Under the pieces are notes generated by a model. The model did not search any database, was not told the origin of the DNA, and saw only the letters and a list, made by a program, of their open reading frames with translations. 64,000 nucleotides of DNA. It comes from Aquanectria penicillioides (Eukaryota > Ascomycota > Sordariomycetes > Hypocreales > Nectriaceae). The position numbers and the translations under genes are program-made. Below, piece after piece: positions 11,600 to 23,061 of this stretch (positions are counted from its first letter, which is position 1; each line of letters begins with the position of its first letter). The DNA lies in the NCBI GenBank assembly GCA_003415625.1, contig PYIU01000011.1, positions 2,245,001-2,309,000 on the forward strand, read 5' to 3'.

Positions 11600-12532
11600 A
11601 TGCCGTCTATTTCGCCTTCCCTGCCGCCAACGGACAAGACGGTCGCGGCTGGAACCGGAAACCCCGAGGGTTTGGAACAACAAATGTTGCCAGCGAGGAC
11701 CTCAAGACCTGATCTCCCACTGTCCGGGAAAGTGATTGCCATCGCTGGAGGCGCCAGCGGAATCGGCTTGGCCACGGCCAAAATTGCTTCGCAGAGGGGC
11801 GCTGTGGTTTGTCTTGCGGATATCGACTCTGTGGCCATAAAAAATGCCAAAAATCATTTCCAGTCTGTCAATGCATCGTTCATGGTGTCCAGGGTGGACG
11901 TGTCTTGCAGACGCGAGGTCGACAGCTGGATCGCCTCCATAATCGAACAGCACGGTCGGCTTGATGGAGCGGTTAATTCCGCCGGAGTGATTGGAAAGGC
12001 CCACGGCACTGCAGCGATCACGGAGCTCGAGGACGAAGAATGGCACAAAATCATCGGTGTTAATCTCACAGGAACAATGTATTGCATGCGGGCCGAGTTG
12101 CAAAACATCGCTGACGGCGGCTCCGTGGTCAATGTGTCGTCAATTCATGGGCTAAAAGGTTTGAGATTGCGATGCTGCACTTTTATTGTTGATAATTTGT
12201 TGAGCTAATATCCTTGCATAGGGTTTGCGAAGCATGCAGCCTACGACGCCAGCAAGCATGGTATAATAGGCCTCACTAAAGCGGCGGCTTTGGAGAATGG
12301 TGCCCGAGAGGTCCGAGTGAATGCTGTTGCGCCGGGGGCAATTTATACGCCTCTGATGCAGAAGAACTGGGACTCGCGCAATCGTCCAAAGGATGCCCCG
12401 TTTGACGATCCCACGGCATTTCAGAGACAGGGTACGGCAGAGGAAGTGGCTAACGTCATTGTGTTCTTGCTTGGACCGGAGAGTACCTTTGTTAGTGGGA
12501 GCGTTTACAATGTGGATGGAGCGTGGATTTAG
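11600..12532 (+). CDS. Short-chain dehydrogenase/reductase (classical SDR)
   Basis: Model: exons 11600-12158 and 12222-12532, 289 aa. The 63-nt intron has GTTTGA, branch AGCTAAT and acceptor CATAG, and joins HGLK to GFAKH. Classical SDR signatures are present: AGGASGIG nucleotide-binding loop (49-56), an acidic D74 after strand 2 that favours NAD(H), NSAG (126-129) in place of NNAG, catalytic Ser near 180, and YDASK (Y194, K198). The C-terminus GSVYNVDGAWI is typical of the family. A 40-residue N-terminal extension precedes the fold. The substrate cannot be read from sequence. The gene lies head to tail 460 bp before an XlnR/AraR-type regulator, which suggests sugar or polyol metabolism as a hypothesis. 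Confidence 0.88.
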
Positions 12533-12992
12533 AGGGCGACGGATAAGCACGAGTCACAAATGTCAGATTTAACCGTAACAACTGCGATCCGGGTGAAGAT
12601 TGCGTAGGTATGTTACCCAACACGGATATGCTGCAGGAGGGCTTCATTTGCTTAACCCGCCTCCAAAACTACAAAGCTATTTACAAAAGCAGCAAATCCA
12701 CTCGCTTGCGTCCTCATCGTTGGATGGTTGGATGATCATCTCGGCAAGCACCACAATCCACATGATGGATGCCCCGCCTCTAATGGATACAACTATTCCT
12801 CTCTAGGATTAGGCTTGGAGAGTAGAACCCCGCTTGTCCGCTTCAATTATCCCGTGGTTTTCTCCCCGGTAATGTCCCGTCGGGTTTATAAACTAGCGAG
12901 GACCGAGCAGAGGCGGGCGGTGGTGAGAGACTAACGGTTAGCAGGAAACACTCCTCTGACTTGCCCGACGAGGCAGCTCAAGACAAGCTGCC
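12533..12992. other. Intergenic between SDR and XlnR/AraR-type gene
   Basis: 460 bp. Probable SDR 3' UTR and promoter/5' UTR of the regulator. No gene seen. Confidence 0.5.
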
Positions 12993-15749
12993 ATGGACGA
13001 ACCTGGCCAAGTAGACGCCCAACCGCAGCCAAGGAGGAGGACCCGGAGAGCGTGTGATAAATGTAGTACCTCACGTACTCGATGTGACGGCGAATTGTAA
13101 GTTCAATCTCTCCTCAAAAAATAAGAATGATGAAAAAAGTTCGTTTTCTCCTATGGCAGGCATGAGTTAATAAGCACAGGCCCTGTCGTCGTTGCCAAGG
13201 TTAGTGCCAATCAGTAGTTCTACTACGGCTGACAATACAGGCCAATACTGCTGTGTATTTATGCTCTCGGCTTGATTGTTGATTCGTCGTGATGATTCTC
13301 AGACTATGGATACACCTGTCTCTATAATCGCAAGGTTAAGAAAAGAGGTCGCCGCGTCAGATCTACGAACTCGCCTGTGGCCTACCATATCAACATCGCA
13401 AATGAAAAACCCGTTGCTACGTCACAGCCGCAACACGTATCTCTTCAGCCTACCAGAGCAAAAAGTACATCATTGCCATCTAGTGGTCATGTGCTTGCCG
13501 ACTTCAGCTTAAACTCTCGAACCTTTCAAGATCAACCACAAAACGATGACGCCATAGTATCTCAGCCGTATAGCCCGAACCACATAGCCTCTGAGCCCGA
13601 ATCAGTTCAACGTGCTCGACCACTCTCAATAGCTGAAGCTGAGCCAGCTCATGCACCACCATCCACCACTGCATCAGGGTCATCCAAGGAACTGGAGCAA
13701 CATTTGACCCCCAGCAGCGTCAGAGTGCCATTTGAATCATTGAGCGAGTATTCGCCTAGCAACTCTGCAGACAAGGAAGGGTCCTCCGATGCTCGTGTCT
13801 CTACCCAGTCTCGTATGGATGGGAGGCAGATTGATCTATGCCATGGCTCAGTTGGACCGGATCACTACAAGTTTTTGGATCCCATTATCCCCCACCTCCG
13901 CAATATTATATCTGTATCGGCCGCGTGCGATTTGCTAGATGTCTTCTTGACTGATGCGAGAAGCTCGTTATTCCGCAACGCATCGCCGTACATCCTCTCA
14001 AGGGTATTTCGGAGGAAGTCTATCACTCACCCAACGAACCCTCGTCCCACATCCCCCGCGTTGCTCGCTACAATTCTCTGGTGTGTGGCCCAAACTGCGG
14101 ATATCATACTACTGAACATTCCTGGGTCAAGAGCCAAAATTGTTGATCAGCTTTATGGCTTAGCAACGGGTCTGATATATAGGAAGGACCCAGACAGATG
14201 GCGACGTGTTAGTGGTGCGGCTTGCTTTTATTGCTGCGGAATTCCGATTCATAAGCTTACCTCGGCGTAGGCGGGCTTCGTCTTGAAAGGGAGTCGATAC
14301 GCCCCGACGAACGCGAACCAGCCGCCACTCGACCAGACGTCACTGCATCAAACGAGCCAGTCGGCGACATTGACGACGTATTGGCCTTTATCTTCCTTGC
14401 AATCACCATCTCTGGCGGCGATTTTAAATCTGATCATGAAAAGTGGTGGTCTAAGGCGACAAGAACGGCCCTATTACTTCGGCTCAACCGCGAGGATGAA
14501 TGTGACGCACTTGATTCTTCGTGCATTAATCCACTATGTGCGTGCCAAAAATACGAAAAGAATAGTTCAATGATCGCCAATGTCGAAAAGCGTGAGGAGC
14601 GACGACGCATATTTTGGCTGCTGTACAGTCTTGACCGTCACTTGGCGCTATCATTCAATTCTACAGTCTCCATTCCCGATTCTTCATGCAAAGTATACAG
14701 TGCGTTTCTAATTTTCTCCGTGGCAAAATGACAACCTGACGGTTTGACAAGTACCACTCCCTGAGAAAGTGTGGGAGAATCTCGATTCGATGGCAGTAGA
14801 AGATTTACCGCCCCGAACTTTGGGACCCCCGACTACTGCTAGTGGAACTGGGTTTTTCGAATTCTTCCTACCTCAGATGGCAATTTTAGGAGATATCATT
14901 GAGATACACCAAAGGAACAGACATCCCAGGCTTGGCCAGTTCGCTGATGGACGAGCAATCGAAACGATAACTGACTTGCTTAGCAAGTACGAACTTAGCC
15001 TTGAAGATCTCATAGAGGACGAAGATAATGGCAAGTGATAGTTCCCCTAATTACCGGCATTCCAGATTTCATAATAACTCAATCTATTAGATTCCACTAC
15101 TGCACGGCAGATCGGTAATGGCAATGGCGGCTCGCCCAAGTCGCCCCAGCAGGCTATTAGCCATTCTAGGGTCCAACTAGTCAAGGCCTACAGCACCCAT
15201 GTTCTACACGTTCTCTACGTTCTTCTATATGGAAAATGGGATCCAATATCCATGTTAGATGATATGGGGCAATGGATTACTTCGCTAGAGTTCCACAATT
15301 GTGCATCTCATGCGATTTCGGCCTCTGAATCGGTTTCTACTATCCTAAGCATTGACCCAGAACTTACATTCATGTCATATCTCTTTGGGATCTACCTTTT
15401 ACATGGGAGTTTCATTCTACTACTCTTCGCAGACCGAATGCCTCAAATAGGCCCGAATGCATCGGTAGAGCAGGCATGCGAGACTATTATCCGAGCTCAC
15501 GAGGTTTGTGTCGTGACCCTAAGCACAGAATTCCAGGTATGATCCCTCGCAGTGCCTCAACGACCCCGCCGAGGATCCTAAATGTTGGCCTAACCGCTTG
15601 GCGAACAGAAAAGTTTCCGTAAAGTCTTGAGATCAACATTATATAGCGTTCGCGGTGTTGGAACAACTGATTGGGAAGAGCATAAAGCTCGTCGGAGGGC
15701 CCTATCTCTATACAGGTGGACTGAAGGCAGTAGGGGCTTAGCGTTATAG
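12993..15749 (+). CDS. XlnR/AraR-type Zn2Cys6 transcriptional activator, seven exons
   Basis: Model: exons 12993-13096, 13180-13199, 13303-14205, 14271-14699, 14752-15030, 15091-15536 and 15609-15749, 773 aa. The zinc cluster has cysteines 21, 24, 31, 37, 40 and 47 and is followed by KKRGRR; exon 2 is only 20 nt and supplies its middle. The long central region and C-terminus follow the XlnR/AraR order: ACDLLDVF, NPRPTSPALLATILW, REERRRIFWLLYSLDRHLAL, VWENLDSM, FFEFFLPQMAILGDII, GKWDPISMLDD, FGIYLLHGSFILLLFADRMPQ, RAHEVCVVTLSTEFQ, and the terminal RALSLYRWTEGSRGLAL. The intron after 15030 appears to be GC-AG (donor GCAAGT). Family members activate xylanolytic or pentose genes. Orthology to XlnR or AraR specifically is not decided here, so no symbol is given. 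Confidence 0.88.
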
Positions 15750-16059
15750 GTCGGCGTCTTTATACATGAAAAGCGAAGTAGGATCATCATTAAAGCTATC
15801 ATTGCAATAGTGAAAGTCCTGTTCGCAGCCTATTCGAACGGTTTTCAGAAATACCATGTTTGGTACCAATGCAGATAATGAGGCTTTTACGAGGCATCCG
15901 CCTCCACATATGTCCGTGCCTGGCTTGCAGTAACTTAAATACCCCCTAGCCACGCAGACAGCGGTGGCACCCGAGAACTGGTTTGTTGTTCATAGTTTGG
16001 GGATATCATTTCGTGAAATTTCCACAAACGATGTGTAATTAGTTTGAATTGAAGGCTAA
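15750..16059. other. Short intergenic stretch, nothing certain
   Basis: Lies between the convergent XlnR/AraR-type gene and the MFS pseudogene. The missing C-terminal part of the transporter would be expected here but I could not recognise it. Confidence 0.4.
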
Positions 16060-17644
16060 TTTTAGTCTCGCAATAACATGGGGACATACCTGGTATGTGG
16101 TAGATCCAAACATCATCAGACCTCCGCCAATGCACAGAGCCGGAAGATGGAGTAGGTGAAGACGCATTTCCGGTTCAAAATAGCCATAGTTGCGGCGCGC
16201 AAACCACGATATAGTTCGATCAGACAGAACCCCACCATAGATAACGCCCAGTAGTGCTCCTATGAAAACACTCAGGCTCATATTGCTGATACCTACTGGT
16301 CCAAAGTTGTAAGGTGGCTCTGCATACACAATGGAGATAACAGAGGTTTGCGCGGAGATCCAGCAAAGACCAAAGCCGTATTGCAGAGACGAGTACATAA
16401 CAGCAGGAAACCGAAACAGAATGACGAAAGGTTCGTATGCACATTTTACCAAATCTTCGTGGGTAATTGTGAAGAGACTCAGGCGCTGTTTCCAAGTGAG
16501 CAGTGGGATGTCTGCGTTAATATGGCTCTACTTCTCCGCGCTTATGATGTCTACCGAAGGAATCGTCCATTGATTGTCATCAGTTGCAGCCAGCTTTTTG
16601 GAAATCGGGACGTGACTTTGCTCAGCGCTGTGAATGACCCGGGCATCGATTCTAGGAATATATTTGCGCTCCTCAAATAGGAAGCAAAAATAAAACAGCA
16701 AGACCGCTTCAACGCCAGCTATAACCCAGAAGCACTATTTCCAATTGCCGTCGGCTGCCATAGCCCCGGCACCCATTAGGGCCAAGAAGCTCTATGTGTT
16801 CTTAGAAAGGCATAATTCTTGGTTGGTGGGGAGAAATTACATACCCGACAGTCACCATAATTAGATACGCGCCGTTGGCGGTACCTCGATGATGGAGAAA
16901 GAAGAGATCCGCAACCTGATGCCAGGTCAGTAAGTGCCGACGGTAGCATTGGATGGGTTTCACATGCCGTCATCTGGACAATGGTCTCATTTGTCGCATT
17001 AGCCAAGCCGAAAAAAGCGATGAGACGTATAAATCGACAAGGTTCCGCATACAAGCCGACCATATAGCCGTGGCAAGAAGAACTGCGGTTGACACTATGT
17101 AAACAGGCCGCGACCATATTTTACCGCCAGAGGAATGGAGAAAATACATCCGACAGCGGTTCCTGCGTAATTGATTGCTTGCGAAGTGTTGAGCTGGCCA
17201 TATGTCCATCCGTATTCCGGTATCCACAGGACCTAAAAGCTGAGTGGCATGGATGTTCTGGGCCCTTGTCAGCATCGGGTGTTGAGATCGGTCATGAACT
17301 ACTCACTTGGTGAACATGGTGACGGTGACGGCAAGAATGGGAAGGAAGTGCATCATTTTCCTCATAGTTGTCCAATTCTGCACTCATACACTTGTAAACA
17401 TATTCAAAGACCAGTTAGCTTGAAGCAGGAGGAAAATACCAGAGGGTCATTTGGGTCGTCGGTCGGTGTCGGCCGCAGCACAAGCTGTGGTGCATCATGC
17501 TGATCATCTTCTGTCCCAAATTATTAGCAAGGCATGACAGGAGGAGGTTTAACCAGTAATTTACAACTAACCTCTCAGTAACTTGACCGTGCCTAGAGGC
17601 GTCTCAAAATTCGACGGGGGTGGGCGTAGTTGATGTTGCACCAT
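16060..17644 (-). pseudogene. Decayed MFS transporter (HOL1/DHA1-like)
   Basis: Reading from an ATG at 17644, segments of one MFS protein appear in order but in changing frames: ETPLGTVKLLR, an intron near 17571-17511, the DPNDPL motif, YGQLNTSQAINYAG, RPVYIVSTAVLL, NATNETIVQMT, ADLFFLHHRGTANG, SFLALMGAGAMAADGNWK, ALLGVIYGGVLSD and EPEMRL. Lesions include a one-base loss near 17105, another frame change near 17010, a TAG at 16737-16735 where a Trp is expected, and a TAG at 16530-16528. Intron signals survive, including a possible GC donor or mutated GT at about 16973. The last transmembrane part is not recognisable. It converges with the XlnR/AraR-type gene. Family members are 12-helix plasma-membrane transporters; the substrate is unknown. 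Confidence 0.7.
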
Positions 17645-18439
17645 TGCGAGGACCAGCGAAGGTAAATTTGAGGATTGGAGGAGTAACAGCAGGAATGAAG
17701 AAGGGGGATCCTTTAAAACATCAAAGTGAGGCTATTGATGTTTCCGAAGATAAGGATAAATAAGATGGGTTCTTTGGGGTTTGCTGATACGAATATTCCT
17801 TGCAATATTAGCCCGTCGGCACAGCCTTCCAAATCCGGTGGGTCCAAGCCTATAGAGTTGCATGCACGAATATCTAACCAAGAACCGAATTCACGATGCT
17901 AGTAGATTCTTCTCGGTGGGTTTCGTGCCAACGACAGCGATATGCATGGGGAGGTGGCGTTGATTGTGAAGACCCCATGAACGCCAGCGTTGCACCAGAT
18001 GGCCAAACGCGGGGAAGAAGAGGACGCGTGAGAGCCCTCGGCGCGGACAAAGGTCCCTGAGGATATTCTATTGAACGGATCAAGCACAGACAAGAACTTG
18101 ATGTTACTGTCGTCTCAAAGGGACCAACACTTGGCACCCATGCTAGGACAGTGCCACAATCACAATAAATAGCTGCAATACAGGCCGGCGGCACCGCCTG
18201 TCAAGTCAGGATTAGCGCGAGTCGTACTCCCTGCACTTCCACACACGCTTGCCATCTTAGGAAGGGGAATCCGCCTGTGTTGTCACATCTCCTCGTCGAT
18301 CGAAGTATTTGGGGAGCTCGCATTGATAGAAAAGAGAGGAAGATGCCCGATGGCATCAAGGGTGCTGCACCGTATATACACAGGAGCGTTGACGCCAATC
18401 TTCTGTTTGTAGAATAGTTTGCGTTTTCACTTGTCAAAG
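17645..18439. other. Divergent intergenic region
   Basis: Between the MFS pseudogene and the GNAT gene. Short frames only, no recognised gene. Confidence 0.5.
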
Positions 18440-19307
18440 ATGGATGCTATGGGTCGGCCCACCATCAATCTGCGGCCTCTGCCCTTTGGTGAGTGCCCTC
18501 TTTATCATTATACAGGACCCGTCGCGATGCTGAGCTGTTCTAGATCCGAAGAACATTGCAAGGGCGGCTGAAGCCATCAGCCTCTCCTTCGCCAAAGACC
18601 CTTTGATCCTATGGGTTATTTCTGACGGTCCCAACTGGGGAAGCCTGTCCACTCCAATGCAACGATGGCAGGAGCTACGAGTTTACAGCTACTTGCTGGA
18701 CGCGATAGCGTTAGAGGCCGTCACAGGCGATAACACGGGCAAGACTGTCGGCGTCTGCATCCTGTACCCGCCAAGTCCAATGCGCAATTGGCTAAACCCG
18801 CAGTGGTGGCCGACATTCTTCCACTTTTATTGGACTTTGTTCAGGGAGTTTGTGTGGAACAAGCCAAAGAAACCTCTGTGTGATGACAAGGTGTGTACCC
18901 CATCTGTTGCTGTGTTGATGAATCGCTGAGTTAACCGACCTCCTCCTCAGCGAATCAAAACCATGACTGAACAGCATCATGAGGTCTATGGGAGAATGAA
19001 AAAGATATACCCCTCATTATTCAACCTTGAAATAGCTTGCGTCAGGCCCGACATGCAAGGGATGGGAGCAGGCGCTGCTATCATGAACTGGGTGGTAGAT
19101 CGACTAGGCAATTCGCCGTGCTTCTTGGAGTGCACAAATTTCACCAACATTGCGTTCTATGAAAAGTACGGTTTCAGGCTATTCGAAGAGGGCACGCTGC
19201 AAGACACAGACAAGCCAGAAGCCAAGGTCACAGTTTACTACATGGTGCGAGAAAGCAAGTCTATGGTGGAGACTGAAAATGCTCAGAAGACGGCCGACTC
19301 ATCTTAG
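18440..19307 (+). CDS. GNAT-family N-acetyltransferase
   Basis: Model: exons 18440-18488, 18544-18890 and 18951-19307, 250 aa. The first exon encodes MDAMGRPTINLRPLPF. The acetyl-CoA-binding motif A is RPDMQGMGAGAAIM (164-177, R-x-x-x-G-x-G/A type), followed by FLECTNFTNIAFYEKYGFRLFEEG, the typical end of the GNAT fold where N and Y contact CoA. The middle region contains aromatic WWPTFFHFYWTLFREFVW. Fungal proteins of this layout are usually annotated as acetyltransferases of unknown substrate. No signal peptide is visible, so a cytosolic location is expected. Introns are 55 and 60 nt with normal borders. Confidence 0.85.
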
Positions 19308-20102
19308 TTGCGTTGTTGGTCCAGAATAACTGAGACACGGCGAGCACGTAAATACATACTGGCCTCTCAAGGTTGGAAATACTATTAGCGATATTGAGAG
19401 TGAGGCCTAGGTGTTGCTTTTGCCAGTAAAAGCGCGTATCTATGTAAAGAGATGCATCTTCGTTCAAGGTTCTCTGCTCGCATAAAGGAGTCTTAGATGC
19501 AAGTTCATATCTCCCTTCCTCTGAGAAAAATACCACCTTGACTAAGGTCTAAATACGCAACCACAGCTGAAGATCGTTGGCCATGGTGAATTACAGTGCA
19601 CATTGCTGTGAGGCATAAGACCGACGCTTCGTCATACGTCACCTACCGAAATCACATGCATATTAAGGTAGTCTTCGGCCACAGTCATGACCGTACTCCG
19701 CGGGTTCCGAGGGCCAGGGATAATCTCAACAATCTAACTGCTTCACAATGCAGTCGGGGTCCGCGGAAAGTCGCCAGAAAGTACAATCCAATGTAGGCGC
19801 CCCACGCCGCGTCACTGACTTCCGCATTTGGAATGACCATCAAGCACATACGTTTTACTCCGATTTACAGCCGTCACCGAGCTGCCGCGTAGTTACGGCC
19901 ATGGATCATACTGCCGTACCTAGGACTTTCGTGTCATGAAGGTACTCCGCATTGACTAGTTGAGCTATCGTCGGTGTCGACCTAAAGACATTCAAGTCAT
20001 GCCCAAGTATAAATCGCTCGTATTACCTGGTTCACAAAGTGCCGTTGAGGGGTTGTATCACTTCAGCAAACAAATCAAGTCTCCTCCTTTCCCACAGTCA
20101 GC
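19308..20102. other. Intergenic, nothing recognised
   Basis: Holds the GNAT 3' UTR and the esterase promoter. Short frames show no domain. Confidence 0.5.
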
Positions 20103-21816
20103 ATGCCCCCACAGACACCCACCGATGCCATCACCGTTGCGGTGCCCTCATTGGGCACAGTAAAGGGCTTGCTTTATGCGAATGGCGTCCAGCAATTCTG
20201 CGGCATCCCCTATGCAGACCTGTCAAAGCGCTGGTCTCGTTGCACACCCAAGACAACTCTCCCGGACGGTTATCACGACGGAACTCAACATGGGTATGGT
20301 AGTCATTTCCCTTTCCCGATATTCATTAGAGATGCAATTGGGAAGGAATAAAAAAAAGGAAATAAGATGCTAATCTAGAATTAGACCGATTTTCCCGCAA
20401 CCGCCAGAGATCGTTGCAGTGGAAGACCCTATGGCCCCTGTGCCACCTTTTCCACACTTTGATACACCCCAGGAAGTTGAGTTTCGTGGATTCAACTTGA
20501 CAGTGGTCGCACCACCAAAGACAGAAAACCCATATCCTGTCATGGTCTGGATACACGGCGGCGGTTTCCTCTTTGGCTCATCCACTCACCCAACCTACGA
20601 CACAGTCAATCTGGTCGCGTTTTCCCTTCAGCGAGAGACACCAGTCGTCGTTGTCAGCATCAACTACCGAGTTGGTCTTTTCGGCTTCCTCGCTTCAGAA
20701 GCTATTGAGCGTGACCTTGCTCGTGATGGCTTTGGTGGTGTGGGTAATTTTGGACTCACAGATCAGCAGACCGCCTTAGCATGGGTTCATCGGTATATCA
20801 GCGCCTTTGGAGGCGACCCTGAAAACATCACCTTGTTTGGAGAGTCTGCCGGAGGCATGAGTGTGGCGCATCAAGCATTCGCGAGGGAGCCGCCCGTATT
20901 CCACCGCGGTATCAGCATGTCTGGTAGTCTGAGCAGTCTTCCAGTGATGCCTCTCGAGTGGCATGAGAAGCGTTGGGGAGCTCTACTCAAACATCTCAAT
21001 ATCAGTGCCACAGGTAGCGAAGCTCTTGAAGAGCTTCGTGATGTCTCGCAAGAAACTTTAGTCGCGGCAACATGTGCCTTTGAAGGGCCAGTTCCGATGC
21101 CCAACCCTTGCGGCGACGGCTGGTTCCACAGCACTCCTCCCTCCATCGAAAATATTGCTTCACCTCCAGACTGGCTAAAGGGCTACATGTTTGGTGACGT
21201 TAAGGATGAGGGCATGATTTTCCGTGACATGATGAACGACGAAACGTATGCCTCCATTAAAGAGAAGCTAGTCATCAACATGGAGGAGGCCGAAGCAGAG
21301 TATGCTTTGAGGAAGTACGACATGTTCCCCGACACTCCCGCAGAGGAGTTATTGTTGAACTTTGAAGAGATGATAGGTGACGTCGGTTTAAAGATGCAAA
21401 ATCGGCTTCATGCCCAAGTGTCAAAGGTCGAACGCACTTATGGCTATCATATCGACCAGCTCTCAACACTAGACAATTCTCTGAAAGGTCTAGCCTACCA
21501 CGCCATCGACCTTTTGTACGTCTTCATGAACTATACCGAGGAGATGACGGAGGCACAGCAAAAACTGGCCCACAAGATGGCGGGTGACTTTGTTGATTTT
21601 GCCCATGGTCGAGATCCGTGGGAGCGGTTTGGTGTTGCCAACAGATGGATGGTGTACGGTCCAGATGATATATGGGAGGTTAAGACGGAAGATGAGGACG
21701 AAGCTGCCAGGAGATATAAGCGAATGGATGATATTGAGAGAAACGTGGGCTTGGATCGCTTAGGAAAGGGTGTTGATTATATCGCGAATAAGAGGTTTAT
21801 GATTGGCACCACATAA
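20103..21816 (+). CDS. Type-B carboxylesterase/lipase family alpha/beta hydrolase
   Basis: Model: exons 20103-20293 and 20385-21816, 540 aa. The 91-nt intron (GTATGG, branch GCTAATC, acceptor TTAG) joins TQHG to PIFPQPPE. Signatures of the carboxylesterase family: RFAGIPYA-like QFCGIPYAD near the N-terminus, oxyanion loop IHGGGFLFG, NYRVGLFGF, GNFGLTDQQTALAWV, nucleophile elbow FGESAGG (S218), probable acid E339 in VKDEGMIF, and His 436 in LAYHAIDLLYVF. There is no N-terminal signal peptide, so the enzyme is probably intracellular, unlike secreted lipases of the same family. It should hydrolyse ester bonds of small molecules; the substrate is unknown. Confidence 0.9.
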
Positions 21817-23061
21817 ACAACCCAAATGCACCTCCTTAACCAGGGGTTAGATTTAGTCAAAGGTAGATTCACCATTCGTTTTCTAAAGCCCTGACGAAAA
21901 TTAACAACATGATTGTATCAGTTTACATTAGAAAGCGTGTTAGCATCTCTGTATTTCTAGAGGACAATGCCATCGTCCTGCACACGTGTAGTACGTGAAG
22001 TAGTAGTCTTGTATTGAAAGTTGTATCAGTGGTATCTTCGGTCAACAATTTCAATACCATCGTTTGATACTTTCTTTACGAGCCTTCCCCTAAGCGACGC
22101 AGGAACTTCTAAATGGCCAAGTCGGCTAATATCAGTGTCAGCAGGCAGCAAATTTCTGGAGTACGCTAGCGCTGAGAGATACACTGAAAAAGAGAGTAGC
22201 GGGAACGGCCTGCTGAATAGCCTTTTTTGCAGAAATGCCGGTTCATCAAATCCAGCTTGATTGAACCCTCTCTGTCCATCTCTTAAGCTGATTTTCTACG
22301 AGTTCATTTGTTCAATCAAGGAAGGATGAACGGACGGTAGTGGTAAGCGAAGCTATGGGCCATGTCAAATTACTGTGAGCTAGGATGCATGTTGACCACG
22401 AATTGCCAGAAAAAAACTGCTCATTTAGATTATGCAGAGTCAATCTTGTCCTAGGATAAGATCTATCTTCAGTGGTAAATTACGCAATGCCATCCACTCC
22501 CTCTGCTTACTTCTTCTTTGAGGGCCCATACAACATGTACTAAACCGCCATGGCATAGCTGCTGCGAATATCTCCAACAATTACGTTATCCAATGAACTG
22601 CGTCACACGTGCGAGTTCGCCCCGCTGGGACCAGGGACTCCACAAACTAACTAGGCCCAGATAGGAAGATAAAATAGCATGTCTTGCATCGCTGGTGATG
22701 TAACAAGCCTCTTGGCCAAGCAGGGAATTGCGGTTGTAGGCAAACGGGCGCCTTTTTGCCGTCCCGTCACGCCAATAATAGGTCAGAATCTCTTCTAGCC
22801 TCAGTTGCTATTGGTAAGCGATTCTCGATCTGGGAGGTCAACCTCACGGCTTGCATGCGGGAGAAGCGCAATGACCGCCGCTGGCCTTCATCTCGCAGTG
22901 ATCGATTGTGGATTGGGTTTGACGTGCGGCTTGCCTTGACTCTTAAGCATGCCGGCCAAACTTCATATTTCAGGCAATTCTTCTTTCCAAGTGGCCCCCT
23001 CAAGCTTAGCCTGCACAACTCTGGCTGACGGCTACTCTGTTCCATCTCGATTGTGGTCACC
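21817..23061. other. Intergenic, 1.2 kb, nothing recognised
   Basis: Contains frames such as 22021-22260 + and 22767-23195 - without recognisable domains. The promoter of the MFS gene lies at the right end. Confidence 0.5.
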
